The position numbers were made by a program, and so were the translations under genes. Below, one piece after another: positions 54,870-64,000 of a stretch of 64,000 bases of DNA; position 1 is the stretch's first letter, and each line of letters opens with the position of its first letter. A model generated the notes under the pieces. That model saw only the letters and a program-made list of their open reading frames with translations. It did not search any database and had not been told where the DNA came from. Source of the DNA: Hyposmocoma kahamanoa (lineage: Eukaryota; Arthropoda; Insecta; Lepidoptera; Cosmopterigidae); the NCBI RefSeq assembly GCF_003589595.1, contig NW_020654080.1, positions 5,353,755 to 5,417,754 on the forward strand. The letters run 5' to 3'.

Positions 54870-55651
54870 ACTTTGTAAATAAATAATAACAAATATTTTA
54901 CGAAAATACTTTGTGACTAGACAATAACAGATATTTTACAAAAATACATTGTGAGCAAATAGCAACATATTTTTACAAAAATACTTTGTAAATGTTTATT
55001 TATAAAGTATTTTTGTAACAAATATATTTAGTAATAGATAGTAACAGAAGATGTTTAACAAAACTACTTAGTGAATATTTAGTCTTCATTAAATTATATA
55101 TGTATATATTTATTACTGTATAAATATTTATTATACAGGAAGAATTATACAAGAAATTTCTTCCTGCAGACTAAATACAGGAAACAATAACTAAATTATT
55201 ATGCACTATACAAGAATTTGGATAAATACATATTTCATTATAAAATACCTATCAAATTGATGGAGTAGTGGATAAATAATGCTTCTAAACTCTTATTTTG
55301 ACATAAGATGTAAGACTTTATCTTCAAGATTATCATTCTTAACTAAATTACTTTGTAACTTGACATGTTTGTGACAATACAGTGTTGTGGTAGTCTAATT
55401 GACATTATATAACTAAACATTTGCATGCTATTTAATATATGGGAAACATGTTTGTACTGGCACTATCTCTTGTAACATCTTCTGTTATACCATGTTTTAA
55501 GCAAATAAACGAATTATTATTAATGTTGTGAACAGTAATAGATAGTGACACAAATGTTACTAAAACACTTTGTGAAAAAATTGCAATACAAGTAGTAGAT
55601 ATTTTACAAAAACACTTTGTGAATAGATTGTGACAGATACTTTACAAAAAT
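54870..55651. repeat. Degenerate 38-bp tandem repeat in two blocks
   Basis: Consecutive units start ACTTTGTRA and end TTTTACRAAAAT: 54870-54907, 54908-54945 and 54946-54982 (38, 38 and 37 bp), then a decayed unit. A second block has units at 55567-55613 (47 bp) and 55614-55651 (38 bp). The intervening 580 bp is AT-rich and holds at most diverged units. Confidence 0.7.
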
Positions 55652-55902
55652 ACTTTGAAAATATATAGAAACACTTTCAACAGGTTTTACTTTTCCGAGC
55701 TGCATCTATACGAGCTCAAGTGGCTATAATGATAGTAGACCTCCGGTAGGAGATAGCTTACCAAGAAAAGAGAAGTGTTAGTTTCAGGTTCACTCTTTAT
55801 TGACAAGTTAAGTTTAACTAAATCGTTTATCCGTAAAATTAAAATCAGGTTGATGGTGAAGCTAGCTTATTTGATGAAAATATTATTAACTACCTAAATA
55901 CA

Positions 55903-56257
55903 TGTGACGTGTGTCTGATGGATGGCGAATTAAGGAATAAGGATAAAAGAGCGTTGTGGTATGGAAAAAGATGTAGTGGCAAGATATAAAAAGGAACGCT
56001 TAGATGGTTCGGAAATGTAGAGTGAATGAATGAAAGAAGATTGACAAAACAGGTTTATGTGGCGAGTGTGAGTGGTCAAGTTCGTAAGAACCGGCCAAGG
56101 CGAACTTAACATGACTAAATTGAGAACGTTCGAGAGAAAGGCAGGTGAAGAGTAATCTTTAACCGACGAGCATGTATGTAAGCATCAGGCGCAAGATTTG
56201 TGTCAGAACCGTTGCAAGTGGATAGTTGTTGCCTAACCCGATGTGAAAAGGGCGTGA
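55903..56257 (+). pseudogene. LINE 3' relic (RT C-terminal tail)
   Basis: Reading through several stops gives CDVCLMDGELRNKDKRALWY, GTLRWFGNVE, MNERRLTKQVYVASVSGQVR and KNRPRRT, then a decayed segment ending PDVKRA and a stop at 56255-56257. LRWFGHVERM, RRLTKQ and GRPRRT-like runs are the hallmark of the C-terminus of many insect LINE polyproteins. Inactive; the minus frame at 56115-56432 is its shadow. Confidence 0.75.
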
Positions 56258-56697
56258 AGCATATGAATGTATAAAGATATAAAAAGATAATATACATTTG
56301 AAGCTTAAGTACTAAATCTACTTTAAATAAATGAAATTGAGTTCCCGCGATTAGTAGTCTAAAACGCGACAGCACTCTGACGCCCTCCCTTTGTGTGGCT
56401 ATGCTAATAACCGCATTAACCCGACGGAGCATGGTAGCTCCCCTGAGATCTCCCTGTCAGAAAATCAACATTTGACTTTTGGATGTATTATTCAATTCTT
56501 AATGAATATTATGATTTTTACTACCATGATTTTTTTGTGAAGTTTCTCCACTGGTTTGTTATAATTATTAACAACAAAGGTACATATATACACACATACA
56601 TAAGATCGTGCCCTTGTCCCTGTCCTTGTAGGGGTAGGCAGAGACCACGGAATGCCACTTTTTTTTTTTTTTGACGGGGTGGAAATCTTTATGGATA

Positions 56698-56755
56698 CCC
56701 CTGAGCCCAGGGAGACTCAGGGGTTATGCGGGGACTCTCCCTCCAGACTGGAGGG
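56698..56755 (-). other. LINE 3' UTR hairpins, second copy
   Basis: In plus coordinates CCCCTGAG (56698-56705) pairs with CTCAGGGG (56716-56723), and CCCTCCA (56739-56745) pairs with TGGAGGG (56749-56755). They correspond one to one to the hairpins at 10842-10896. Confidence 0.75.
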
Positions 56756-56974
56756 CCTACCCCACTAAAACCCCCCCGGGTTTCCCTCTCGCCGGTTGAG
56801 TCGGCGCCGTGGGATCGGTGAACATTCACCACGACGCCGCCCGGCCGCCCTAGCTTGCGCCAGGGCTCCCGCGCCAACGGAGGGGCGAGTCGGTTGTCCT
56901 CCGACCCACCCCCCAGACGAGTGAGGCCGTGCAATGCAGGCTCCGGAGTCCCTGTCCAGAGCCCGCTGGCTTCA

Positions 56975-57300
56975 CTAGGGGATCAGGCGAGCAGCGAACT
57001 GCCTTCGCCTTCTCCCCGTACGTCTGCGCCGAAGCGGGTGCGCGTCCGCCGCGTCCTCGCGCACCCGCTCCGCGGCCTCCTTTTGCGACATAACCTCTGT
57101 GCAAAAGGAAGCCACCGCCTCCCAGGACTCCTCGCTATCGAGCATGGCGGCAACCACGCTCGGCAGCGAGAGGTCCTGCCCTACAGTCACCGTCAGAGTG
57201 CGGCGCTGCTCATCCCACCGGCTGCACACCTCGAGGGTGTGCTGCGCGGTGTCATCCGCAGCGCCGCACTCGCGGCACGACGGGGACGGTTCCCTCCTCG
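56975..57300 (-). pseudogene. R1-type ORF2 C-terminus with Cys-His motif
   Basis: The reading contains CRECGAADDTAQHTLEVC, a C-x2-C-x8-H-x4-C motif found at the C-terminus of R1-clade ORF2 proteins and thought to bind nucleic acid. WDEQRRTL and an Arg-rich end (RRRRTGRRRRQF) follow, then a stop. The upstream endonuclease and RT domains are absent through 5' truncation. No internal stops, so this remnant is comparatively young. The few codons overlapping 57301-57313 belong to the target duplication. Confidence 0.85.
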
Positions 57301-57489
57301 CACGGAACGCCACCTTACTCTATCCTGACACAAGTTTCGAGCCTCACATACATCAACTACACTTTTCATACTTCTTTTATTCTTGTCACTTCGGATCCCA
57401 GCCTTTTTGAGGACATCACTGATCTATAAATCCTTCAAGGACGTCCTCTTAAAACCCTTCAAACCATCTTCCATCCACATTTACTGCGT

Positions 57490-57700
57490 TTCGTCTATGA
57501 GAAATCTATGATATTTCGTCACCCAGTTAGATAGCTTTACAGCGACCAATCCTGGCTAGAGACGTCGCTATACATTGTGTTTGAATTTTTATTGAATTGA
57601 TATTCAATTATTTTTATGTGAAATTACTCCACTAGTTTGTTAAAATTATTAATACAAAGATCGAACATTCAGAAAAAAATCCTACGATCCGGCCGATTAT
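57490..57700 (-). repeat. SINE C, tail plus pre-head
   Basis: CTATGAGAAATCTATGATAT, AATTGATATTCAATTATTTT and TACTCCACTAGTTTGTTAAA. The tRNA-like head is cut off after CCTACGATCCGGCCG. Confidence 0.7.
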
Positions 57701-57734
57701 TTTATTCGTAAATAATTCGATTTAGATATTTATT

Positions 57735-57935
57735 TTATCCTGGTTTCAGGATTTGGTGAAGTATCGTACATCCTATCGTGTAACAAATTAGCACATGCTT
57801 TAGACAATATCCTTAGGTGTATCTAAGTAATATGTAATCTAATATATAATTTTTTTTGTAAAACCGTTATTTAATAGTAATTAATTAAACCATTTGATCT
57901 TGCATCTTTCTATCTAGTTTTTCTCTCTGGTGACG
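57735..57935 (+). repeat. Dispersed repeat L, copy 2
   Basis: Matches 14225-14440, with an extra AT-rich stretch (57826-57880) between the TAGGTGTATC and ACCATTTGATCT words. Confidence 0.6.
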
Positions 57936-58427
57936 CATTAAAGGATCATGCCGAAGTAAATAACAAACAAAACGTTCGTTAGCAATCTAATATAAAATCT
58001 CTTTGTACTGGTACGAATCTTAATTATATTCAAGTTGAAATTTGGAGATTAGCAGACGCCTGTTTATTGAGCCGCCATTTTTAATTGCGAACAGCAAAGG
58101 CCTGTCCCAACCTTGATGTCCACTTGTAAACCCATTGTGTATGAAGGAGATAAGAAACGCATCTAATCGTTTTGGTCAGCCGTATGTCATTTTGATACAA
58201 TCAATAATATTTTGATACCTCCAATGTATACAATTACATTTTTTGGTAATTTTCTGTTTTTAATGTAAACAGGCTTATTTTAGGTAATATTAAGCTCCCC
58301 GAATTTTATCAAAAAAAAAGAAAGAAACAAAAAACAAAATCCGAAAAAAACAAAAATAACAAATTTTGTGAAAAAATAAACAAACAAAAAAATTAATTGA
58401 TTGGAGGTATCGATTTTATCGGTTTTG
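57936..58427. other. No gene seen
   Basis: AT-rich with an A/C-rich low-complexity run at 58310-58400. Confidence 0.5.
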
Positions 58428-58612
58428 AAGGGTGCTGGTAAAGTTACAGGCACATGGGATTTGTCAACTTACGTCTCATGGTGACGGGGACAGTGGCAGT
58501 GCCCCTCAGATCTTTATGATTTAAACACCAAGTGGCACTGCAACTGTTATGGACAGGCGTGTCGTTTACCACCAGGCGCACGATTTGTGCGTCCCGTCAC
58601 TGGGTATCATAA
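58428..58612 (+). repeat. Repeat A, right part
   Basis: From GGGTGCTGGTAAAGTTACAG to CGTCCCGTCACTGGGTATCA, ending in ATAAAAATATTTTTTT. The 5' half is missing. Confidence 0.7.
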
Positions 58613-58890
58613 AAATATTTTTTTCGAATGCTCCAAGTTTCGCTCACAAATAAATGAACATTTATTTTGCACGTCGGGATTTGCTTATTCATGAACTTTC
58701 GTAGAAGTACGTTTCCAATAAGGATGGCCTTTTAGACTAAATTATTTCTCAAACTATTTAACCTTCCAAGCTCTTAGAATATTTCGAATTATCACTATGA
58801 TATTTTAATTACAAGAGGTGTTCTAAACATAGACAGAAATTTCCTTTCGAAGGAAATCTATTAGTTTCAGTAGTTACGCAACATATTTTT

Positions 58891-59135
58891 AACCGACTTC
58901 CAAAAAGGAGGAGGTTCTCAATTCGACTGTATGTCTTTTTTTTGTATGTATGTATGTATGTTTGTGTTGAGTTTGCTATTTCTCCAATTCAAGGCGTTTC
59001 TCTCTCAATATAGTTTGAGCAGTGAGAACCGATTTTTATTATCTCTAGTGTCAAGTCCTGTATAGTGGCGAATTTAAGGATATCTCAATAAAACTTAGCA
59101 AATAGACGTAATTCCACGTACATTTGAGGTCGGTT
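58891..59135 (-). repeat. Element E, internally deleted, both ends kept
   Basis: AACCGACTTCCAAAAAGGAG at one end and TTTGAGGTCGGTT at the other. About 190 bp of the interior is missing relative to the copy at 184-618. Confidence 0.75.
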
Positions 59136-59599
59136 TTTTTAGTACTCTATACTGAGATTATGTAGAACAGTATCAGTTTTAGCTTTTACCTATTCATGTT
59201 AATTAATTGACTAAATTTGTTTCAATTAAAATCGTCCTGTTAGGATACAATAAACGACGTTTTAAATTCGATCCGTTATTTCCAGAAGATTGATCCTATT
59301 GATTCTTACCAGATACCAGATCGAATGGCATAAAAAAAGTTTTGTAAAAATTGCCTTTTATCTTACAGACTGTACCATTTTTTCAAAATCTCTTCAAAAT
59401 TCATGCATAGCCTTCTAGAACCGTTTTCTTGTAACTACAGCGATTCTAGAAGGATTCGATCCGGTCTCTGATAAGGATCAATAGTCTATGAGGTAAGAGT
59501 ACTCGAAATGTCAGAAATCGCAAAAACTTTTTACCATACATTTTGTGTGGACATATTTAGTAATCAGTTATTCTAGGTTATTTTTTGCTAAAGGAGCCA

Positions 59600-59945
59600 A
59601 CCACGTTCTTCAAGATTTCTTAAAATATTTATTATAACCTTTCTGGTAGACACTCTTCGTATCTGTGTCAAATTTTGTCCGTCTATCGCGGATTGCGGGA
59701 TGCGAGTGATGGTCCCCCACAACTCACCTCCTAACATCCAGGCCGCGGCCAAATACCTCGCCTTAATGCTGATTCCTTGAGAAGAGAAAAGGGTGGTGGG
59801 AATTGGCTCTTTCTTAATAGATGATAATAGGCGTGCATGGAAAGAGTCTTCTCGCGGCGTACACCGGTAACAGCTACTAAACACGGTTACGCAGTGCCTA
59901 GACTGGCTAATCTTTCTAACACGATGCTTCAACCGACTTAAGAAG
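59600..59945 (-). repeat. Dispersed repeat O, longer copy, possible ORF remnant
   Basis: The minus strand is open for 114 codons (59588-59932), including SSCYRCTPREDSFHARLL and AAAWMLGGELWGT. The first 80 bp recur at 53436-53590, so it is a mobile-element remnant or other dispersed repeat. No enzyme motif is recognised. Confidence 0.45.
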
Positions 59946-60339
59946 AATAGATGTTAGTTCACATTTATTTTTTACAATATTTATTTTAAAGAGATCGTTG
60001 GTAAAGTAACTAACCGGATCACTGTCAGTAAAATTTTTACATAGAATCTACATGATAATAAACACCTTTGTAAAGAATTTTTTCTTCACAACCGTTTTAA
60101 ACCTCGCACATTTTTAATATCAATTTGAATCTTATTATATAAGCGTATATATTACCCTTTAAATGAATAAAGTGACATTGTAAAGGCGACTGGCGGGAGC
60201 AGCCAATTCATTTCGTTCCATGCATTCATATTACGTCTATCGCACTTTTTTGTGTTTTTTTTATACTTTTTCATAAATTTACTCAGGCGCTGGTGCAAGT
60301 TACCAAATTCATTAAACTTGTTTTCAAAGAAATTGGCTT

Positions 60340-61300
60340 CTTTCTATTTACGACGTTTGTGACGGATTCGTAATATGGAATTTTACTTTTTCTACTCCTG
60401 TACTTTAATCTGTCAATTATAATTTCATAAACGATATCATAAACGCGCTATTTTTAGCTCTGAAACAAAATCCTATTGTTTATGGTACTCGCCACTGAGC
60501 TGAAAAATTTCATTAAAGTTCTCTACGCAGAACTATATTGAGTTTCAAAAAAAGAACGTCGTGTTATTGTTAATTAAAATATCAATTAGGGCGCTACTCA
60601 AACGCTATACTGCCTCCTGATTGGTTAAATTGGCCTAAAAGTCCAACCAGGTAACCAGGACATAAATCTTAACAAATTATTGGTTAAAATGTATGCGGTA
60701 TTTGACCAGTTCTTTTCTATCTTTTTGGTTTTTAGTTTTGTAGCGTTTGTTTGATTCTCGTCTAAATATATTAAGAGGCTGTATGGTGGAATCTTTTTTT
60801 TATAATAGTAAGTGATGCGACGAACAAGTTGTCTGCCTTTTTTTTTTAGTTGCAGTGCCACTCAGAGCTTTAACACAAACACCTGAGGCGCACTGCCACC
60901 TCGCCCGACACCCTGAGACATAAGTTGACAAGTCCCATGAGCTTGTAATTTCCACCACCGTTGCCCTTCGAAACCGGAACGCAGTAATGTTCACATTACT
61001 GCTTGGCGGCAGAAATAGGTAAGGTAGACCTTTACTGCTACTTAATCTGTGTCTACCCTAATAAATGCTATAGAATTTATTTTTAAAAATTGCGTTTGCT
61101 GTCATGGTTTAGTAGCAAAATATAAGTTAAATATTGATTCTCTTTCAAATTTTATTCACTCGTTAAAAAAGTACTTTATATAATTATTACATTTTTAATT
61201 AGATCTTACAATCTTGTACCTATAACTTAGACCACTCGGCACAGCCTCTTGGCCTAAACACGGTACTCGACTTTAGGAACCCTCATTCTTAGAATAATAA
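60340..61300. repeat. Diverged paralogue of 2400-3345
   Basis: Contains TTTTTCTACTCCTGTACTTT, CTCCTGATTGGTTAAATTGG, GTTTTTAGTTTTGTAGCG and, after repeat A, CACTCGG...GGTACTCGACTTTAGGAA. It has no element E, in contrast to the other copy. Confidence 0.55.
60800..61045 (-). repeat. Repeat A with a central deletion
   Basis: ATAGTAAGTGATGCGACGAA to GGCGGCAGAAATAGGTAAGG, then a deletion and TACTGCTACT. A run of T at 60838-60848 replaces part of it. Confidence 0.7.
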
Positions 61301-61734
61301 CGCATCGAATGATAGTTTCATATCAAACGAACAGTCCCAAGTGAGGCAAAAATCAAATTCATGTAGGCTAGCTTTATTAGTATGTTAATTTTCGGTTTTA
61401 GTGAATATTTATATAAAAATACAAGTCGAAACGCGTTACTTCCTTGTGGAATGTGATGTTAGTATCTGTTTTATGTTTGTCTAACATTTCGTCATTTTTA
61501 GCTAAAATTCTTGAGCTGTTCGCGGTGCAAGTTGACCTTGAGCACTGAAGGCCCGCCCGCTCGTGTAGGCCCATTGGGCAATTTGCCTCTATTAGCGTGT
61601 GCGGACTAGGTTTCTATGCGTTATTATTCTAAGCCCTCATTATGCAACGATTGTTTAAAATACTATTAGACATATTTTGTTTTTGTCACATTATTCTTAA
61701 TCAATAACATTATTCATCATAAAACAAACAAACT
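61301..61734. other. No gene seen
   Basis: A GC-richer patch at 61500-61610 (GAAGGCCCGCCCGCTCGTG) is unexplained. CCCTCATTATGCAACGATTG near 61648 repeats a word from 3322. Confidence 0.45.
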
Positions 61735-62105
61735 AGTGGAGTATTTGTGTAGTAAAAACATCATGATGTTCAATAAAATATTGCAGTAAATATAACGACA
61801 TCTCTTGCCAGTCTATGGTAGATGAAAAAATACGTTCTGATTGAAGAAAGTTTCAAAGGTTTCTCACGGGTGGCCACGATGCTACGGCAAAAACAACCAT
61901 TTGAACCCGATACGAAGATCTGCAACGAGCTCATAGAGAAATTCGAAAGATCTGCTGACCAGGTCTGTAATTCAGTTGGTAAGAACGTCTGTAGTCACGG
62001 TGAAGCAACAGACGCTGGGTAGAATTTAATCAGATCGAATGAATTTTTCTTTGTCTTTATTCGATCTATGTAGAAATAATAATAAGAAACAAATTACTAA
62101 CTGAA
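61735..62105 (+). repeat. SINE C, diverged, dimer-like order
   Basis: Tail word AACAAACTAGTGGAGTATTT, then pre-head CGACATCTCTTGCCAGTCTA and GGTTTCTCACGG...GATGCTACGG, then a decayed head (ATTCAGTTGGTAAGAACGTC) and a second tail (TTTATTCGATCTATGTAG). This repeats the tail-prehead-head-tail order of 5804-6270. The frame at 61822 is in it. Confidence 0.6.
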
Positions 62106-62271
62106 CTAACCTAACTTTGAAACGGTATTGTTGACATTGTCGTGGAAAACTCGATCTCTTTCACCTTTTTATGATAAAAAGTACTTATAATCACGAAATT
62201 ATGCGATCTAATAGTCTATGGCTGCGTACAGATCTAGTGAATGTATCGTGAACGCGCTGCAGTTGCTCTCT

Positions 62272-62375
62272 ACTGCTGTAGAGCTCCTTGTGAAAGAGTT
62301 TGTCCAGGGAAGCACTGCCACCTTACCTATTTCTGCCGCCAAGCAGTAATGTCAGCGTTACTGTCTTCCAGTTTT
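62272..62375 (+). repeat. Repeat A, left end
   Basis: TGCTGTAGAGCTCCTTGTGA, CTGCCACCTTACCTATTTCT and TGCCGCCAAGCAGTAATGTC. It stops before GGTGAAATTACAGG. Confidence 0.75.
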
Positions 62376-62936
62376 GATCGCATAACGTAATGCACGTGTG
62401 CAGCTCGCGACCCTTTCTCAAACAGGCGCATTTGCATACGCACTCTATGACTTTTACGGACCTATCAATGTAATAATTAATATAAATCAAAAGCAGAAAT
62501 AGAGTTGGAATTGAACCTTGAAGTCTTCCGAAATAATTGGTGCTAATTAATAGATCTCGAGTATTTTGAGCATTGACATCGACCCTTTGGACTCAATTAC
62601 TGAAATAGAAATTCTGAAGGTCGAGTTGAATTCTTGCCACGTCATAAAGGCAAAGTTTCCTGGCCGAGGTATCATTGTGTACGCAATATAATGCCTTGGA
62701 AAGGTTACATAATATATCTGTAGTGTCTCGCGAAACGTCTCATGCATTGGATATACGTTTGATCAACTCAATACATCGGTTCTTGAGCGATACCGAGTGA
62801 AACCAGGAAGTTGCCTTTATCCCAAAATCGACACATGTGTAACTTAGAATCTATCGAACAATATAACATTTACAACAAAAATTATATATATAGTACCTTA
62901 TTAAGTTTATTGAATCACGGTGGTTTACTAGCATTT
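62376..62936. other. No gene confirmed
   Basis: A stretch at about 62541-62690 is open on both strands (47 and 66 codons) with balanced codons, but no domain is recognised. See the findings. Confidence 0.35.
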
Positions 62937-63250
62937 TTTTTTTGTGAAATTATTCCACCAGTTTGTTATAATATTTATTAATCTATATCGATATCTCTAT
63001 TGGTAGCTGTAAAGGTACCTGTCTGAGTGAAGAAAAACTTTCATAGACTTCTCACAGATGGCGCTACGGAAAAAAGTCGTTAAAAACCAAATACAAAGAT
63101 CTGCAACAAGCACAAAGAAAAATTCATAAAATCTGCTGATTTGTTACATAGATCAGTTGAGAGAACGTCAGGCACGCTATACTAAAGGCGTTGGTTCCAA
63201 TCTAGGCGGATCGAAGGAAATTTTCTTAGTATTCAGTATTTTTATTAATA
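62937..63250 (+). repeat. SINE C with an inverted tail at its left
   Basis: TTGTGAAATTATTCCACCAG is the complement of the C tail, followed by the plus-strand pre-head (GGTAGCTGTAAAGGTACCTG, GATGGCGCTACGGAAAAAAG) and a decayed head. Confidence 0.6.
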
Positions 63251-63843
63251 ATAATGTAGCATCTTTGTATCAAAGTATAAATGAAAACATTTAATTTTGT
63301 ATTACCCATGTTGATGTTACAATCTTTTGCCCTATTTCGGGTAACTTTATAATTCTCCTTTCATAACAATTCCAGTCTTTACTTCTAAAATACAGCTCTT
63401 AGTCGTGTCCATTCAAAGAATTTTGTAAACACAGAAACAAATGAAAATCAGGCGAAAATGGTTGATGAGGTAACACACCTAAACCTAAATTCAAAAGTTG
63501 TTGCCGGTGGTGGCTTGGCGTTATCATGATTAAATACGAGCTTTACCAGTTCTGGGCGTTTTTCATGGTTGTGCTTATTTTGTACATGTCAACTTATGCA
63601 ACCTGTGTTTTCATAAATGAATGAATTATGAATTAATCTTTCTTAGCGAGTGAATGGTATATAAAAATAACAGGAAATATGTTTTATTTTATATAAGTAC
63701 ACTACTATGAATCGAAATTAGTTTCGAATACAAAAGATATAATTGAAGTTAGAAATAGCTTTTTGACCTATAGCAAAGTCGCCTACATAACCGCTCACGC
63801 GGTACATGCAGCCGTAGACGCATACCACACCTCTTTAGGTATA
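63251..63843. other. No gene seen
   Basis: AT-rich spacer. Nothing recognised. Confidence 0.5.
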
Positions 63844-63901
63844 AAATCGGTATAAAATCATCACCGGCACCTTTGTGCCGGTGATGATTTTATACCGATT
63901 T
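63844..63901. repeat. Perfect 27-bp inverted repeat, 4-nt loop
   Basis: Positions 63844-63870 and 63875-63901 are exact reverse complements (AAATCGGTATAAAATCATCA... against ...TGATGATTTTATACCGATTT) around CTTT. Just before it, GGTATAAAATCGGTATAAAATC is a short direct repeat. Confidence 0.9.
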
Positions 63902-64000
63902 ATCGGATATCGAAGTTATAACAGGTAAAAGAACTAATATTAACTGCTATTTCGGTAACTACTCTAGCAAACCATAAAGTTTTTAATTTCTGGGTCTGTC

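Larger units (their letters stand above)
56646..57313 (-). mobile_element. 5'-truncated R1-clade LINE with target duplication
   Basis: Flanked by CACGGAATGCCAC (56646-56658) and CACGGAACGCCAC (57301-57313), 12 of 13 identical. The minus strand carries the end of ORF2, then a 3' UTR and 14 A at 56659-56672. The UTR is the same family as 10763-10944. GC content is far above its surroundings. Confidence 0.88.
56600..57480. repeat. Dispersed repeat P, split by an R1 LINE
   Basis: CATACATAAGATCGTGCCCT and GTAGGGGTAGGCAGAGACCA lie left of the LINE. CACATACATCAACTACAC, CATACTTCTTTTATTCTTGT and CACTTCGGATCCC lie right of it. I recall these as neighbours in a lepidopteran repeat. Class unknown. Confidence 0.6.

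Noticed and set aside
56689..57410. Plus-strand 157-codon and 103-codon ORFs
   Set aside because: They run opposite the R1 ORF2 remnant, where the Cys-His motif identifies the true strand.
1..64000. CRISPR array
   Set aside because: No regularly spaced identical repeats with unique spacers. The tandem repeats present have no spacers.

Overview
This 64-kb window is AT-rich, repeat-dense insect DNA, most likely from a moth or butterfly. The reasons are the insect-type serpin genes, two mariner relics, R1-clade and jockey-like LINE pieces, many tRNA-headed SINE copies of kinds I associate with Lepidoptera, and a very low density of coding sequence. No species is assigned. No CRISPR array, prokaryotic operon or rRNA is present, and every tRNA-like match appears to be a SINE head.

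Layout. 1-9.4 kb: dispersed repeats (element E, SINEs B, C and I, repeat A, a small MITE, a 134-bp tandem duplication). 9.9-12.7 kb: a decayed LINE reverse transcriptase on the minus strand, then a 5'-truncated R1-type LINE with a 14-bp target-site duplication, SINEs, and element G carrying MITE F. 12.7-26.8 kb: mostly unassigned AT-rich DNA with scattered repeats and a 10-N gap at 19447-19456. 26.8-28.4 kb: a broken mariner and a short LINE relic. 28.4-37.5 kb: more repeats, including a large palindrome made from two half copies of element E.

37.8-47.1 kb is the only region with a clear host gene. It holds an intact single-exon serpin (37827-39005, minus) and, 7.4 kb away on the same strand, a partial serpin with a frameshift and a degenerate hinge (46455-47131). 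Between them lies a 3.7-kb non-LTR retrotransposon (about 39790-43476, plus), coding for endonuclease and reverse transcriptase but broken by a 4-nt insertion. It abuts an older LINE relic on the minus strand. This looks like a serpin gene cluster invaded by transposable elements.

47.2-64 kb: a second broken mariner, SINEs, a jockey-like 3' relic, an AT-rich stretch with a 38-bp period, another LINE 3' relic, a second R1-type LINE of the same family as the one at 10.8 kb, and a diverged 1-kb paralogue of the segment at 2.4-3.3 kb.

The serpins would act as secreted protease regulators if expressed; everything else recognised is mobile DNA or its remains. The most informative signals are paired: two R1 LINE tails with compensatory changes in a 3' hairpin, two copies of MITE F with perfect 8-bp target duplications, and repeated nesting that gives a relative order of insertions. 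All identifications are by eye from sequence and conceptual translation; no database search was run.
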